From: an uncultured Pseudomonadota bacterium
GTDB lineage: Bacteria; Myxococcota_A; UBA796; GCA-2862545
Assembly (NCBI GenBank): GCA_913061235.1
Contig: CAJXTB010000021.1
Span: forward strand, 53,863 to 117,862
Reading direction: 5' to 3'
Length of the DNA stretch: 64,000 nt
Part shown: positions 25,300 to 34,080 of the stretch, piece after piece
Layout: each line of letters opens with the position of its first letter
Numbering within the stretch: the first letter of the stretch is position 1
The notes under the pieces: model-generated
What the model was told of the DNA's origin: nothing
Database searches by the model: none
The model's input: the letters and a program-made list of their open reading frames with translations, nothing else
Position numbers and translations under genes: made by a program

Positions 25300-26537
25300 T
25301 GAGCATGATTGAATCCATGTTCGACCGTGTCCGCCCCATGTTCGAGAAGGGCGGCAAGCTCGAGTGGGCATGGCCCATGTACGAAGGCGGCGAGACGTTC
25401 GTGCTCACCCCCGGCACTAAGACCCACTCGGGTGCTCATGTGCGCGACCCGATGGACATGAAGCGCCTGATGATGTTCGTCATCTACGCGCTCATTCCCA
25501 CCATCTTGCTGGGTATGTACAATATTGGAATGCAGGGCTACGCGGCTGAAGGCATCGATGCCTCTGTGTTCCAGAGCTTGACGCGTGGCTTGTGGCACTG
25601 GCTGCCCATCGTCATCATGAGCTACACCGCTGGCGGCATTGCAGAACTCATCTTCGCAGTCGTCCGTAAGCATGAAATCAACGAGGGTTTCCTGGTTTCG
25701 GCCATGCTCTTCCCGTTGACGCTGTCCCCTACAACGCCTCTCTGGGTCGTTGCAATGGGCATCATCTTCGGCGTTGTCATTGGCAAGGAAGTGTTCGGTG
25801 GCGTGGGGATGAACATCCTCAACCCGGCGCTCACTGCCCGTGCGTTCGTCTTCTTCGCCTACCCAATGTACATCTCCGGCGCCAAGCTCGCCGAGGGTGG
25901 GTACGTTTGGTCGACTGCTGCTTCGTGGAACCCCCTCACGGGTGAGACGGCTGCAACGGTCGACGGCTACACCGGTGCTACGGCCCTACAGGCAGTTGCC
26001 AACGCTCCCGAAGGCTCCTCGGCCGTCACGGTGCTTACCGAGAGTGGCTGGAGCTGGATGGATGCGTTCATCGGCTTTATCCCAGGCTGCATGGGCGAAG
26101 TCAGCGCGCTTGGTGCGTTGATTGGCGCTGTCATCTTGGTCTCTGCTGGCATCGCCTCTTGGCGAATCATTGCCGGTTGTGTCGTGGGCTTGCTCGCAAT
26201 GGCTAGCTTGTTCTACTTCTTGGTTCCTTTCGGGCCCGAGACCATGGCGTTGTTCACGATTCCGCCGCACTACCACTTGGTCCTTGGTGGCTTCGCCTTC
26301 GGCGCAGTCTTCATGGCTACGGACCCTGTGTCCGCCGCTTCGACCAACACGGGCCGCTGGATCTACGGCATCATGATTGGCGCCCTGTGCGTCACAATTC
26401 GCGCCATCAACCCGGCTTACCCCGAGGGCATGATGCTCGCGATTCTGTTCATGAACGTCTTCGCACCGCTCATCGACTACTACGTTGTCAACGCCAGCAA
26501 GCGTCGCCGGGCCTCGCGCCTTGCGGTCGCAGCTTAG
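25299..26537 (+). CDS. nqrB: Na+-NQR subunit B (membrane, covalent FMN)
   Basis: 412 aa from the ATG at 25299 overlapping the nqrA stop (TGATG), with AAGGAGG just upstream. Multi-spanning subunit of the RnfD/NqrB family, with about ten hydrophobic segments. The covalent flavin site is present as DGYTGATAL, with the acceptor Thr at residue 228. Other family blocks are GKEVFGGVGMNILNPALTARAF and TDPVSAASTNTGRWIYG. NqrB carries part of the Na+ channel and the FMN attached by ApbE, whose gene is at 30900. An 10-bp gap leads to nqrC. Confidence 0.97.
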   Translation: MSMIESMFDRVRPMFEKGGKLEWAWPMYEGGETFVLTPGTKTHSGAHVRDPMDMKRLMMFVIYALIPTILLGMYNIGMQGYAAEGIDASVFQSLTRGLWHWLPIVIMSYTAGGIAELIFAVVRKHEINEGFLVSAMLFPLTLSPTTPLWVVAMGIIFGVVIGKEVFGGVGMNILNPALTARAFVFFAYPMYISGAKLAEGGYVWSTAASWNPLTGETAATVDGYTGATALQAVANAPEGSSAVTVLTESGWSWMDAFIGFIPGCMGEVSALGALIGAVILVSAGIASWRIIAGCVVGLLAMASLFYFLVPFGPETMALFTIPPHYHLVLGGFAFGAVFMATDPVSAASTNTGRWIYGIMIGALCVTIRAINPAYPEGMMLAILFMNVFAPLIDYYVVNASKRRRASRLAVAA

Positions 26538-26547
26538 GAGCCAAGTC

Positions 26548-27357
26548 ATGGCATTTAGTACTGGCTACACCTTCGGCTTTTCAGCCGTCATCTGTGTCAC
26601 CTGCAGTCTAGCCGTCAGCCTTGCTGCGGCGTCTCTGAAGGACATCCAGGACACCAACAAGGCCCGTGACCGTCGTGGGAGCATCCTCACCGCGTTCGAC
26701 ATCACCGGGCTCTCTGGCGAAGCAATCGATACGGCCTACGCCGAACAGATTCGCGTGGTCATCATTGATGGCAACGGAACGATTGTGCCAACGGAGACGT
26801 TCAGCGACGACCAATGGTCGGACATGTTGGACCGCGTTGAGACCTTCCGTCTCAAGGACGACCTGTCCAAAGAGCTCGGTAAGAAGGGCTCGCTTAGCGA
26901 CGAGGACTGGGTGACGTACCGCGAGGACGCCATCCTTGCGGTGTACCAACAGGTCGACAGCAACGGAGACGTGGTCGCTTACGCGGTTCCCGTCCACGGC
27001 GTTGGCTTGTGGGGTCCCATCTACGGCTACTTGGCGCTTCAGCCAGACGTCGACACCGTGATTGGCGCTACCTTCTCGGCTCCTGCCGAGACTCCGGGCC
27101 TTGGGTACGAGATTGTGAATCCTGGATTCACGGGTCAGTTCCCCGGCAAGGAAATCTACGCAGATGACGGCGGTCTTGCCTCCATTAGCGTTGTGAAGGG
27201 CGGCGTAGACCTGGCTTGTCCAGGTTCTACCGAGTTCTGCGTGCAAGGCATCTCTGGCGCCACAATGACATCGAATGGTGTTGACTACATGTTTGAGGGG
27301 CTGCTCACCGCGTACAAGCCCTACCTTGACCAAGTTCGAGCCGGAGGAGGGTCCTGA
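26548..27357 (+). CDS. nqrC: Na+-NQR subunit C (covalent FMN)
   Basis: 269 aa; ATG 26548 follows TAGGAG seven bases upstream, so the longer frame from 26485 (inside nqrB) was rejected. One N-terminal membrane helix (about 8-30) anchors a periplasmic FMN-binding domain. The flavinylation motif SGAT is at 236-239 with Thr239 as the expected phosphoester acceptor, followed by [24 protein letters not shown] and GLGYEI are family signatures. The start of nqrD overlaps its stop (ATGA). Confidence 0.97.
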   Translation: MAFSTGYTFGFSAVICVTCSLAVSLAAASLKDIQDTNKARDRRGSILTAFDITGLSGEAIDTAYAEQIRVVIIDGNGTIVPTETFSDDQWSDMLDRVETFRLKDDLSKELGKKGSLSDEDWVTYREDAILAVYQQVDSNGDVVAYAVPVHGVGLWGPIYGYLALQPDVDTVIGATFSAPAETPGLGYEIVNPGFTGQFPGKEIYADDGGLASISVVKGGVDLACPGSTEFCVQGISGATMTSNGVDYMFEGLLTAYKPYLDQVRAGGGS

Positions 27358-28037
27358 TGAGCGCACCTGCTGTCGACCCCGCTACTGCGCCGGCCCCCAA
27401 GGCCCCGCCTAAGCCGTGGTTTGGAAAGAAAGAGCGTCGGGCGGTCATTGACCCGTTCCTCGACAACAACCCCATCACCGTTCAGGTGTTGGGCATCTGC
27501 TCAGCGTTGGCTGTGACGGTTGCCGTGAAGCAGGCGTTGGTCATGGCGATTGCCGTGACCGTCGTTGTGTGCGGCAGTAACGTCGTCATCTCGATGCTCC
27601 GCAACTACATCCCGCCGTCCATCCGCATCATTGTCCAGCTGTCGATCATCGCATCACTGGTCATCTTGGTGGACCAGTTCCTACAGGCCTTCCTGTACGA
27701 CATCAGCAAGTCTTTGTCGGTGTTCGTTGGACTGATCATCACCAACTGCATCGTGATGGGCCGCGCTGAAGCCTACGCCATGGCCAATCCGCCTTGGCCG
27801 TCTTTCCTGGACGGACTGGGCAATGGCATCGGCTACGGCGTCATTCTCGTCTTGGTTGCCATTGGTCGCGAAGTACTCGGAGCGGGCAAGTTCTTTGGCT
27901 TCCCCGTGGTTCCGGAAATCGCCTACGAGCTCGGCTACCAAAACATGGGGCTCATGGTGCTTGCACCTGGTGCCTTCATCCTCCTCGGACTTCTCATTTG
28001 GGCCCAGCGAACCTGGACCGGGTACACGGAGGAATAA
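27357..28037 (+). CDS. nqrD: Na+-NQR subunit D
   Basis: 226 aa, ATG overlapping the nqrC stop, GGAGGAGGG upstream. Six-helix membrane protein of the RnfE/NqrD family, pseudo-symmetric with NqrE. NqrD and NqrE share an intramembrane iron-sulfur site, and the conserved Cys are visible in the half-repeats (GICSALAVT and [15 protein letters not shown]). It has an Ala/Pro-rich N-terminal extension of about 25 residues before [17 protein letters not shown]. Three bases separate it from nqrE. Confidence 0.96.
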   Translation: MSAPAVDPATAPAPKAPPKPWFGKKERRAVIDPFLDNNPITVQVLGICSALAVTVAVKQALVMAIAVTVVVCGSNVVISMLRNYIPPSIRIIVQLSIIASLVILVDQFLQAFLYDISKSLSVFVGLIITNCIVMGRAEAYAMANPPWPSFLDGLGNGIGYGVILVLVAIGREVLGAGKFFGFPVVPEIAYELGYQNMGLMVLAPGAFILLGLLIWAQRTWTGYTEE

Positions 28038-28040
28038 GCA

Positions 28041-28664
28041 ATGGTCATGCTAGAATCATACCTTTCGCTTGCCGTACAGAGCATCTTCGTCGAGAACATC
28101 CTTCTCGCTTACTTCCTCGGCATGTGTTCCTTTTTGGCCGTGTCCAAGAAGGTGGAGACTGCGATGGGCCTTGGGCTCGCCGTCATCTTCGTGCTGACGA
28201 TTACGTCTCCGGTCAACTGGGCGCTCAATGAGTTCCTCTTGAAGGACGGCGCCATGGCCTGGGCCGGTCTTCCGGACCTGAATCTTTCGTTCCTTGGCTT
28301 GGTAGCGTTCATCGCTGTCATCGCTGCCATGGTGCAGATTGTTGAAATGGCGCTCGATAAGTTCTCTCCGACTCTCTACAACCAGCTTGGCATCTTCTTG
28401 CCGCTCATCGCGGTAAACTGTTCAATCCTGGGCGCGTCGCTCTTCTTGGTGCAGCGCGAGTACGGTCCGGTTGAGTCTCTTGTGTTCGGCTTTTCTTCGG
28501 GTGTTGGCTGGGCTTTGGCCATCGTTGCCATGGCAGCGATTCGGTACAAGCTTCGCTACGCACACATTCCTGCTGGGCTTCGCGGCCTCGGCATCACCAT
28601 GCTCGTCACGGGCCTGATGTCCATCGCCTTCATGGCGTTCTCCGGCATCAAGCTCACCGACTAG
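28041..28664 (+). CDS. nqrE: Na+-NQR subunit E
   Basis: 207 aa. Six membrane helices, RnfA/NqrE family. It begins with [28 protein letters not shown] and carries the second conserved Cys in [14 protein letters not shown], the partner Cys of NqrD around the shared Fe centre. Also typical are TITSPVNW and [19 protein letters not shown]. The length matches the family. A start at the second ATG (28047, MLESYLS) is possible. The next gene, nqrF, begins after 10 bases with AGGAGG upstream. Confidence 0.97.
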   Translation: MVMLESYLSLAVQSIFVENILLAYFLGMCSFLAVSKKVETAMGLGLAVIFVLTITSPVNWALNEFLLKDGAMAWAGLPDLNLSFLGLVAFIAVIAAMVQIVEMALDKFSPTLYNQLGIFLPLIAVNCSILGASLFLVQREYGPVESLVFGFSSGVGWALAIVAMAAIRYKLRYAHIPAGLRGLGITMLVTGLMSIAFMAFSGIKLTD

Positions 28665-28674
28665 GAGGTCACTC

Positions 28675-29904
28675 ATGGAGCTCGCTCTATTTGTCGGCAT
28701 GTCTACCGCGGTGTTTGCCGCTGTCGTGCTCGGCCTCGTCGCCATCTTGACTGTTGCTAAGAAGCAGCTCGTGCCGCAAGGCTTGGTCAAGCTCGTTGTG
28801 AACGACGACAACGTCATGGAAGTCTCGCCCGGGCAGACCTTGCTCTCGGCTCTGTCCGCCCAGAAGATTTTCCTTCCCTCCGCATGCGGTGGCGGCGGTA
28901 CCTGTGCGATGTGCAAGTGCCAAGTGCTCGACGGCGGTGGAGACATTCTCCCTACTGAAGTTGGTTTGCTGACCCGCTCCGAGCGTAAGGAAAACTGGCG
29001 CCTAGGTTGCCAGGTCAAGGTCAAGCAGGACATGCTGGTCAAGGTGCCCGAAGAAATCTTCGGCATCCAGAAGTTCGACGCCGTGGTCCGCAGCAACGAC
29101 AACGTTGCTACCTTCATCAAGGAGTTCGTCATTGAGCTCAAGGGTGGAGAGATGGACTTCGAGCCGGGTGGATACATCCAGATCGACATTCCAAAGTACA
29201 AGCTGTCCTTCAAGGAATTTGCGGTCGATGCCCTGTACCGGGACGACTGGGACACCTTCAAGCTGTGGGACCTCAACGCCGGCAACGACGAAGAAGATGT
29301 GTACCGGGCGTACTCGATGGCGAATCACCCTGCAGAGGGCAACATCGTCATGTTGAACGTGCGTATTGCAACGCCTCCGCGTGGCTTGGACGTGCCTCCG
29401 GGCATCGCGTCATCGTACATCTTCAATCTCAAGCCAGGTGACCCCGTCGTCGTCTCGGGTCCGTACGGTGAGTTCCACATCAACCGCACCCAGCGCGAGA
29501 TGATCTACATCGGCGGTGGTGCCGGAATGGCCCCGCTTCGTTCGCACCTCTTTCACCTCTTCCACACGGAAAAGGAACGCGGTCGCAAGATCTCGTACTG
29601 GTACGGCGCTCGCTCAATGCGCGAGATGTTCTACATGGACCAGTTCGAAGACATCGAGAAGGAGTTCGACAACTTCAAGTTCAATCTCGCACTGTCGAAC
29701 CCCATGCCAGAAGACAACTGGGAAGGCTACCAAGGCTTCATTCACCAGGTCTTGTTGGACGAGTACTTGTCCAAGCACGAAGCCCCAGAAGATTGTGAGT
29801 ACTACATCTGTGGACCACCCATGATGCTTCAGGCCGTGGAGCGCATGCTCGACAACTTGGGTGTGCCTGACGAAAACATCCGATTCGACGACTTCGGCGG
29901 CTGA
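28675..29904 (+). CDS. nqrF: Na+-NQR subunit F (NADH-oxidising, FAD and 2Fe-2S)
   Basis: 409 aa. An N-terminal membrane helix (about 5-28) precedes a ferredoxin domain with Cys71, Cys77, Cys80 and Cys112 ([10 protein letters not shown] ... GCQ) for the 2Fe-2S cluster. A ferredoxin-reductase module follows with the FAD motif RAYSMANHP at about 205-213 and the NAD-binding [12 protein letters not shown]. The C-terminus [10 protein letters not shown] is characteristic. It feeds electrons from NADH into the pump. It is the last gene of the operon, with a strong terminator 14 bases after the stop. Confidence 0.98.
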   Translation: MELALFVGMSTAVFAAVVLGLVAILTVAKKQLVPQGLVKLVVNDDNVMEVSPGQTLLSALSAQKIFLPSACGGGGTCAMCKCQVLDGGGDILPTEVGLLTRSERKENWRLGCQVKVKQDMLVKVPEEIFGIQKFDAVVRSNDNVATFIKEFVIELKGGEMDFEPGGYIQIDIPKYKLSFKEFAVDALYRDDWDTFKLWDLNAGNDEEDVYRAYSMANHPAEGNIVMLNVRIATPPRGLDVPPGIASSYIFNLKPGDPVVVSGPYGEFHINRTQREMIYIGGGAGMAPLRSHLFHLFHTEKERGRKISYWYGARSMREMFYMDQFEDIEKEFDNFKFNLALSNPMPEDNWEGYQGFIHQVLLDEYLSKHEAPEDCEYYICGPPMMLQAVERMLDNLGVPDENIRFDDFGG

Positions 29905-29918
29905 TTCAGCTTCTCGTC

Positions 29919-29953
29919 AAAAAGGCCGCTCCCACTTTGGGGGCGGCCTTTTT
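29919..29953 (+). terminator. Intrinsic terminator of the nqr operon
   Basis: A perfect 11-bp stem AAAAAGGCCGC / GCGGCCTTTTT encloses a TCCC...GGGG inner stem and small loop, ending in T5. It lies 14 bases after the nqrF stop. The A-tract on the left arm would make it work in both directions. Confidence 0.93.
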
Positions 29954-30291
29954 CGTGTTGGTAGTCTTGGCGCAGTAGGGACGTGTACTTACGTGTTGGT
30001 CTTAGATGGCCTGCACAGGTGCAGCTACCCGTCACGGACGCTCTATCGGCTGAAGGGGGGCGTTGTAGAGTGGCCTTCGCCGTGTGGACGACGCTGCGCC
30101 CGCGAGGGCAACGCTGCTGACGCCCCTAGAGGACGCTGCGAACTTATTGGGTGCGCAGATACGCCTTTGCGGTCCGCGCCCAGTTCCTACACCCATGGTC
30201 CTGGTCATCGCCTGTAGGGACGCCGGTGTGGGGAGCAAGCGGTTGGGGTGCGTAGGGGCTGGGAGTTGGGATGGCGGGGACTAGACAAAGA
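29954..30291. other. Intergenic stretch without recognised gene
   Basis: About 340 bases between the nqr terminator and the next hairpin. Only short, compositionally unconvincing frames occur on either strand. A small dyad (TGCAC AGG TGCA) is at about 30010-30025 and the right half is G-rich. I see no tRNA, SRP, 6S, RNase P or tmRNA signature. It could carry an unrecognised small RNA, but nothing in the sequence demands it. Confidence 0.5.
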
Positions 30292-30324
30292 GAAAGGGCG
30301 CTCCCGAAGTGGGAACGCCCTTTC
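30292..30324 (-). terminator. Hairpin, probable terminator of the small lipoprotein gene
   Basis: GAAAGGGCG and CGCCCTTTC form a nine-bp stem around CTCCCGAAGTGGGAA, which pairs further (CCC/GGG). It lies 39 bases beyond the stop of the leftward gene ending at 30364. The T-tract is short and interrupted (TTTCTCTTTG read leftwards), so efficiency is uncertain. Confidence 0.65.
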
Positions 30325-30363
30325 AATAGATGCAGTCACTCGAATGAACGAGCGACAAGCAAA

Positions 30364-30738
30364 CTACATTGCTTCCGTTCCGGAATCGGAATCGGCTTCG
30401 CTGTCCATGCCAGTGTCGGCTTCGACGTCGCAGATGTTTCCGCAAGCGGCGGGGTAGTCTGCGAAGAATCCGAGGATGTCATCGGGGCAGCTGGCTTCGA
30501 GGGCTTCGATGCCTTCGACGCAGTCCTGAGCGGCGCTGCTGTCAAAGTTCACGCACTCGACTTCTTCGGTGTCGGTGTCGTCTTCGCCTTCTGCGAGGCA
30601 TGCGTCAACGTCAGCGTGGCTCTCGAAACAGGTAACGAAAACGGCGCAGGTCGCCTCAGCGGCCTCGTCCGCAAACTTGTCTTCCGAGTATCCACAGGCA
30701 GCGGCGAACATAGCCGCAACAATTGCAAAGCGCTTCAT
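30364..30738 (-). CDS. Small Cys-rich acidic lipoprotein
   Basis: 124 aa; ATG 30738 is preceded by AGGAGA and starts a signal MKRFAIVAAMFAAAC whose Cys15 is the probable lipidation site (lipobox AAAC, slightly off consensus). The mature part has regularly spaced Cys (ATCAVFVTC, DACLAEG, VECVN, QDCVEG, ASCPDD, AACGNIC) and many Asp/Glu, ending in a Ser/Asp/Glu-rich tail. Paired Cys suggest disulfides in the periplasm. It is on the opposite strand to its neighbours and followed by its own hairpin. No family is recognised; the 8112-8423 protein is of similar type. Confidence 0.75.
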   Translation of the reverse strand: MKRFAIVAAMFAAACGYSEDKFADEAAEATCAVFVTCFESHADVDACLAEGEDDTDTEEVECVNFDSSAAQDCVEGIEALEASCPDDILGFFADYPAACGNICDVEADTGMDSEADSDSGTEAM

Positions 30739-30899
30739 GGTGTTGTGTCTCCTGCCCGGTCTGGGGCGGCGCCATGTTAATCGTGCGTCAACCATTCGGC
30801 TAGTGGGAGAGCGTTATTCTCGGGCTTCAAACGGAACAGGGAAGTGGATCCACCTCCCGTTATTGCACCTTTCACCGGTACGTTTTCGGATTTTCATGC

Positions 30900-31904
30900 T
30901 TGACATTGGTTTCCGCGTGCACTTCGGAAAATTCGTCACATGCACTCCGAGGCGAGGCGCTGGGCACCACGTGGTCGGTTCGCTGGCAAGGGGATTCTTC
31001 GCTGGAAGACTCGATTGCAGACGCGGTCGTAGCAGCGCTCACGCTGGTGGATGGCCAGATGTCGACATGGCGATCCGATTCCGAACTCTCGGCGATTCGC
31101 AGCTCTTCGGAGCCGGTCGCCGTCTCTGAAGCGACCGCTGAGGTGGTCCGGCAGGCGCTGTGGCTGTCGGAACAGACGGGGGGTGCCTTCGACCCTACGG
31201 TCCAACCCTTGGTGGAGTTGTGGGGATTCCATGGAACGCCACTCACTGCGCTTCCAACACCACAGGAGATTGAGACGGCACGAGCTCAGGTCGACTGGCG
31301 TCGGGTGGAGGTCTCGCATGTCGATGGCCAGGCGGTCGTCAATGGGGGAGGGACCGCGCTGGATCTGTCGGCGATTGCCAAGGGGTATGCGGTTGACCGT
31401 GTGTCCCTGGCCATAAGTGAGCTGGGCATAGCCCAACACTTGGTTGAGATTGGCGGTGAGATTCGAGTGAGCGGACCGTCTCCGGAAGGGGGACTGTGGT
31501 CGGTGGGCGTGGAAGCACCGCTGGCTGGCAATGTCCCAGGCTCGTCTCTGTTTGGCGTAGTCCACGCGGTGAATGCGTCGGTAGCGACCAGCGGTAACTA
31601 TCGGCAGTCACGCACCGTAGAGGGGGTGGAGGTTCACCACACCTTGGATCCACGAACGGGACGGCCGGCCACAAGTGGGGTTGGCTCAGCAACCGTGATT
31701 GCGCCAACTTGCGCCCTTGCGGATGGCCTCGCCACGGCTCTGATGGTCCTCGGAGAAGAGGGCCTTCCGCTTGTCGAGCGAATGGAGGGCGTAGAAGCCG
31801 GCTTGATTTGGGTAGATGCGTCAGGGAGTCGTACCGAGTTGACGTCTGGCTTCAGGTTACAAGTGGTGACTGAACCGATCCAGCCAAATGGGTCTGGACA
31901 CTAG
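30900..31904 (+). CDS. apbE: FAD:protein FMN transferase ApbE (lipoprotein); N-terminus uncertain
   Basis: 334 aa from TTG 30900. It transfers FMN from FAD to the Thr of (S/T)GAT motifs, here surely NqrB and NqrC encoded just upstream. Motifs: GTTWSVRW near the start, STWRSDSELS, TGGAFDPTVQPLVELWGF, the Mg/FAD segment ALDLSAIAKGYAVDRV, EIGGEIRVSG, ATSGNYRQSR and HTLDPRTGRPA. All are intact. The N-terminus is odd. Frame 0 offers only six residues before the lipobox Cys (LVSAC), too short for a signal peptide, while the +1-shifted frame just upstream encodes VRFRIFML, a fitting hydrophobic start. A one-base indel near 30902 would join them. Confidence 0.92.
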   Translation: MTLVSACTSENSSHALRGEALGTTWSVRWQGDSSLEDSIADAVVAALTLVDGQMSTWRSDSELSAIRSSSEPVAVSEATAEVVRQALWLSEQTGGAFDPTVQPLVELWGFHGTPLTALPTPQEIETARAQVDWRRVEVSHVDGQAVVNGGGTALDLSAIAKGYAVDRVSLAISELGIAQHLVEIGGEIRVSGPSPEGGLWSVGVEAPLAGNVPGSSLFGVVHAVNASVATSGNYRQSRTVEGVEVHHTLDPRTGRPATSGVGSATVIAPTCALADGLATALMVLGEEGLPLVERMEGVEAGLIWVDASGSRTELTSGFRLQVVTEPIQPNGSGH

Positions 31905-31932
31905 TAGTGTGAGAATAGGCACTGGAGGCCAC

Positions 31933-32172
31933 ATGGAAACCATCATCGCAGTCGTGTTGTTCGCCAGTTTTTTCGCGGCCATGTCGATCGGTGTCATCGT
32001 GTCAGGCCGTGGACTCAAGGGTTCTTGCGGTGGAGACACAGTGATGGATGCCAGTGGCAATCCATTGTCATGTGGCGCCTGTCCGAAGAAGGAAAAAGAG
32101 CTCTGCCCGTCAGACGACCCACTGGTCCGACTCGCTCAGATCAGTCATCCAAATCCGAGTCACCATCGCTAG
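31933..32172 (+). CDS. nqrM: Na+-NQR maturation protein NqrM
   Basis: 79 aa; ATG 31933 has GGAGG upstream, and the in-frame ATG at 31888 would add residues of no signal character. A single membrane helix (2-24, ending AAMSIGVIVSGR) is followed by GLKGSCGG and a Cys-rich tail with C32, C47, C50 and C58 (LSCGACPKKEKELC). This is the NqrM (DUF539) layout; NqrM delivers iron for the Fe centre between NqrD and NqrE. It lies 28 bases after apbE on the same strand, so both maturation factors form one unit about 2 kb downstream of the pump genes. Confidence 0.88.
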   Translation: METIIAVVLFASFFAAMSIGVIVSGRGLKGSCGGDTVMDASGNPLSCGACPKKEKELCPSDDPLVRLAQISHPNPSHHR

Positions 32173-32295
32173 ACCACTTGCCACCCCGTATTTCCCTGTT
32201 GAATCATTGCTGTCGGGCTTCGCTTGCGGCTATGGTCCGGCCGGTGGCCTGACGTCGACTAGACATGCCGCCAACTACGCCCAAGGACAACCGTT

Positions 32296-34029
32296 ATGCG
32301 CCTAAGTCGCCTCAGCCTTCTCCTCCCGCTGTTGGCCTTCGCATGCAACGACAAGGACACTGCGGACACTGATCTGGGAACGGACACAGAGGCGCCAACG
32401 GGTCTGCAGTTTACGGTCACCCCCAGCAATGGTGGCACCGGAACCTCGATGGATGTCGTCTTCTCCACCAACCGCTCTGCTTTCCAGTTCGGCGATACGG
32501 AAGTGGACTTTGGTGAAGGCATTGTTGTTGACGCTGTCACTGTTCAAGATGGATTTCAGACCGTTGCGCGCATTACCATTGATGTAGACGCTGAAGTCGG
32601 TGACCGAGACATCTTCGTAGATATTGCGGGTGACGAGACCCTCCTGCCAGACGCATTCTCGGTCATTGACCAGTCCTTCCTCATTGAACCGTCCAATGGA
32701 AAGCTCGGTGAGACCTTGTTCGTAGACATGGTCGGCATCAATACCGAGTGGGAGGACGGCCGAACTTGGAGCAACTTCGGACCCGGAATCCGAGTGTTGG
32801 ACTATCGGGTCATCGCACCGAATCTCGCTACAGCGCGCATCGCGATTCGTCCCGATGCGCCGGCCGGCCCTCGAGACGTCTCCATTGAGGAAGGCCCAGA
32901 GGTCGTCACGTTGTACGAAGGCTTCACCGTCGACCGCGCTGTCATTACGGCCTTCTTCGATCCACCCGAAGCCTTCCAAGGTGAGACAAAGGCCTTCGAT
33001 ATTACCGGTCTAGATACCGCTTTTACCGAAGACCTCTCCATTGAGTTCTGGGACGACGGCGGTCCAAACGCAGACATTCAGGTCGTTGAACTCCAAGTCA
33101 TCGATGTTGAGAACGTCTTCGGGCGCATCCGAGTCAGCAACGCCGCTGCTCTTGGACCCCGTGATGTGTTGGTCACCGCTGGTGAGGAGTCGATTCTTCT
33201 GCCCGAAGCCATCACCATTCTGGACGCGCCGCCAGACCTGTCCAACGTCGTCCCCGTCACCAACTTCGATGTCTTCCGTTCCATTGACAATGGCAGCGGA
33301 GAGCTGCTCGAACAGGTCGAAGGCTTCGTCTACTTCATCATTCCCTTGAGCCCGCCATGTGGCGCCGCTTCGCCTCCGGGCCAGGGACCGATGCCGTACG
33401 ACAACAACGGTGTGTGGCCCGTCCCACCGCCGGCTCAGCCCGTCGATTGCCCGAATCCAGAGACCGTCAGCGCCGGTGACTTTGTGTGGTTTGAAGGTCC
33501 GGAGAACGTGGTGACATTGCCCAAGGACGTCATCCAGTCCACCGGACAGATCATCTACATCAACCGCGACCTTGTGTTGGACGACTACCGCTTCGACACG
33601 CTGTACGACCTCCACACCCAAGGGGATCCCGAGGGCATTCCCGAGGTGTTGGTCGAGCGTGTTCAACCCACGGTTCCAGCCGACTACTACCTGACGTCGC
33701 CTGAACTGTCTGGCGACTACACCCACGACCGCACACAGGACTTCCAGTACACCTGGACGCCTGCGCAGACCTACCCGGAAGCTACTTTTAGTACGCAGAT
33801 CAGCGGCACTCTGGTGGTCAACGACGAAGGCGGCTTCGCCGGTAGCATCCCGTGGGACGACGGTGCGCATGCGTACTCGTCAACCGAGATGGGCCAGCTC
33901 AATCCCGGACCTGTTTCCTTCTCGGTATCCAGCTACATCCAGGGCCCGGTGTTCTCGCTGCCCTTCTCCATCTTCCAGTCACAAGCTGACTCCACGCTCT
34001 CTACGTCGGCACAGCTTGTTCTTGAGTAG
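32296..34029 (+). CDS. Lipoprotein with IPT/TIG-like immunoglobulin repeats
   Basis: 577 aa. Signal with lipobox AFAC at 14-17, then an Asp/Thr-rich spacer (NDKDTADTDLGTDTE). About three to four repeated modules of some 90 residues follow, each opening like FTVTPSNGGTGTSMDVVF, FLIEPSNGKLGETLFVDMVG and ITAFFDPPEAFQGETKAFDITG and closing like DRDIFVDIAGDETLL, PRDVSIEEGPEVVTL and PRDVLVTAGEESILLP, the texture of TIG/IPT domains. The last 270 residues are a distinct Pro/Tyr-rich region (FVYFIIPLSPPCG, GDYTHDRTQDFQYTW). It is probably a surface binding or structural component. First gene of a five-gene operon; the next gene begins 51 bases on. Confidence 0.75.
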   Translation: MRLSRLSLLLPLLAFACNDKDTADTDLGTDTEAPTGLQFTVTPSNGGTGTSMDVVFSTNRSAFQFGDTEVDFGEGIVVDAVTVQDGFQTVARITIDVDAEVGDRDIFVDIAGDETLLPDAFSVIDQSFLIEPSNGKLGETLFVDMVGINTEWEDGRTWSNFGPGIRVLDYRVIAPNLATARIAIRPDAPAGPRDVSIEEGPEVVTLYEGFTVDRAVITAFFDPPEAFQGETKAFDITGLDTAFTEDLSIEFWDDGGPNADIQVVELQVIDVENVFGRIRVSNAAALGPRDVLVTAGEESILLPEAITILDAPPDLSNVVPVTNFDVFRSIDNGSGELLEQVEGFVYFIIPLSPPCGAASPPGQGPMPYDNNGVWPVPPPAQPVDCPNPETVSAGDFVWFEGPENVVTLPKDVIQSTGQIIYINRDLVLDDYRFDTLYDLHTQGDPEGIPEVLVERVQPTVPADYYLTSPELSGDYTHDRTQDFQYTWTPAQTYPEATFSTQISGTLVVNDEGGFAGSIPWDDGAHAYSSTEMGQLNPGPVSFSVSSYIQGPVFSLPFSIFQSQADSTLSTSAQLVLE

Positions 34030-34080
34030 ATGGTACTTCCGAGAGTCCGGGGCACGGACACAGACAGTCAAGGAGCCAAC

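Noticed and set aside
28422..29285. 287-aa reverse frame over nqrE/nqrF
   Set aside because: It crosses two real genes and their junction on the other strand.
29954..30291. A structured small RNA in the nqr-apbE gap
   Set aside because: Small dyads only; no signature of SRP, 6S, tmRNA, RNase P or tRNA, and no clear promoter and terminator pair around it.
30569..31129. 186-aa forward frame before and inside apbE
   Set aside because: It is out of frame with the ApbE motifs; only its hydrophobic VRFRIFML stretch is of interest as a possible shifted signal peptide.
33010..33870. 286-aa reverse frame over the IPT/TIG lipoprotein
   Set aside because: Shadow of the lipoprotein frame, no start signal or motif.
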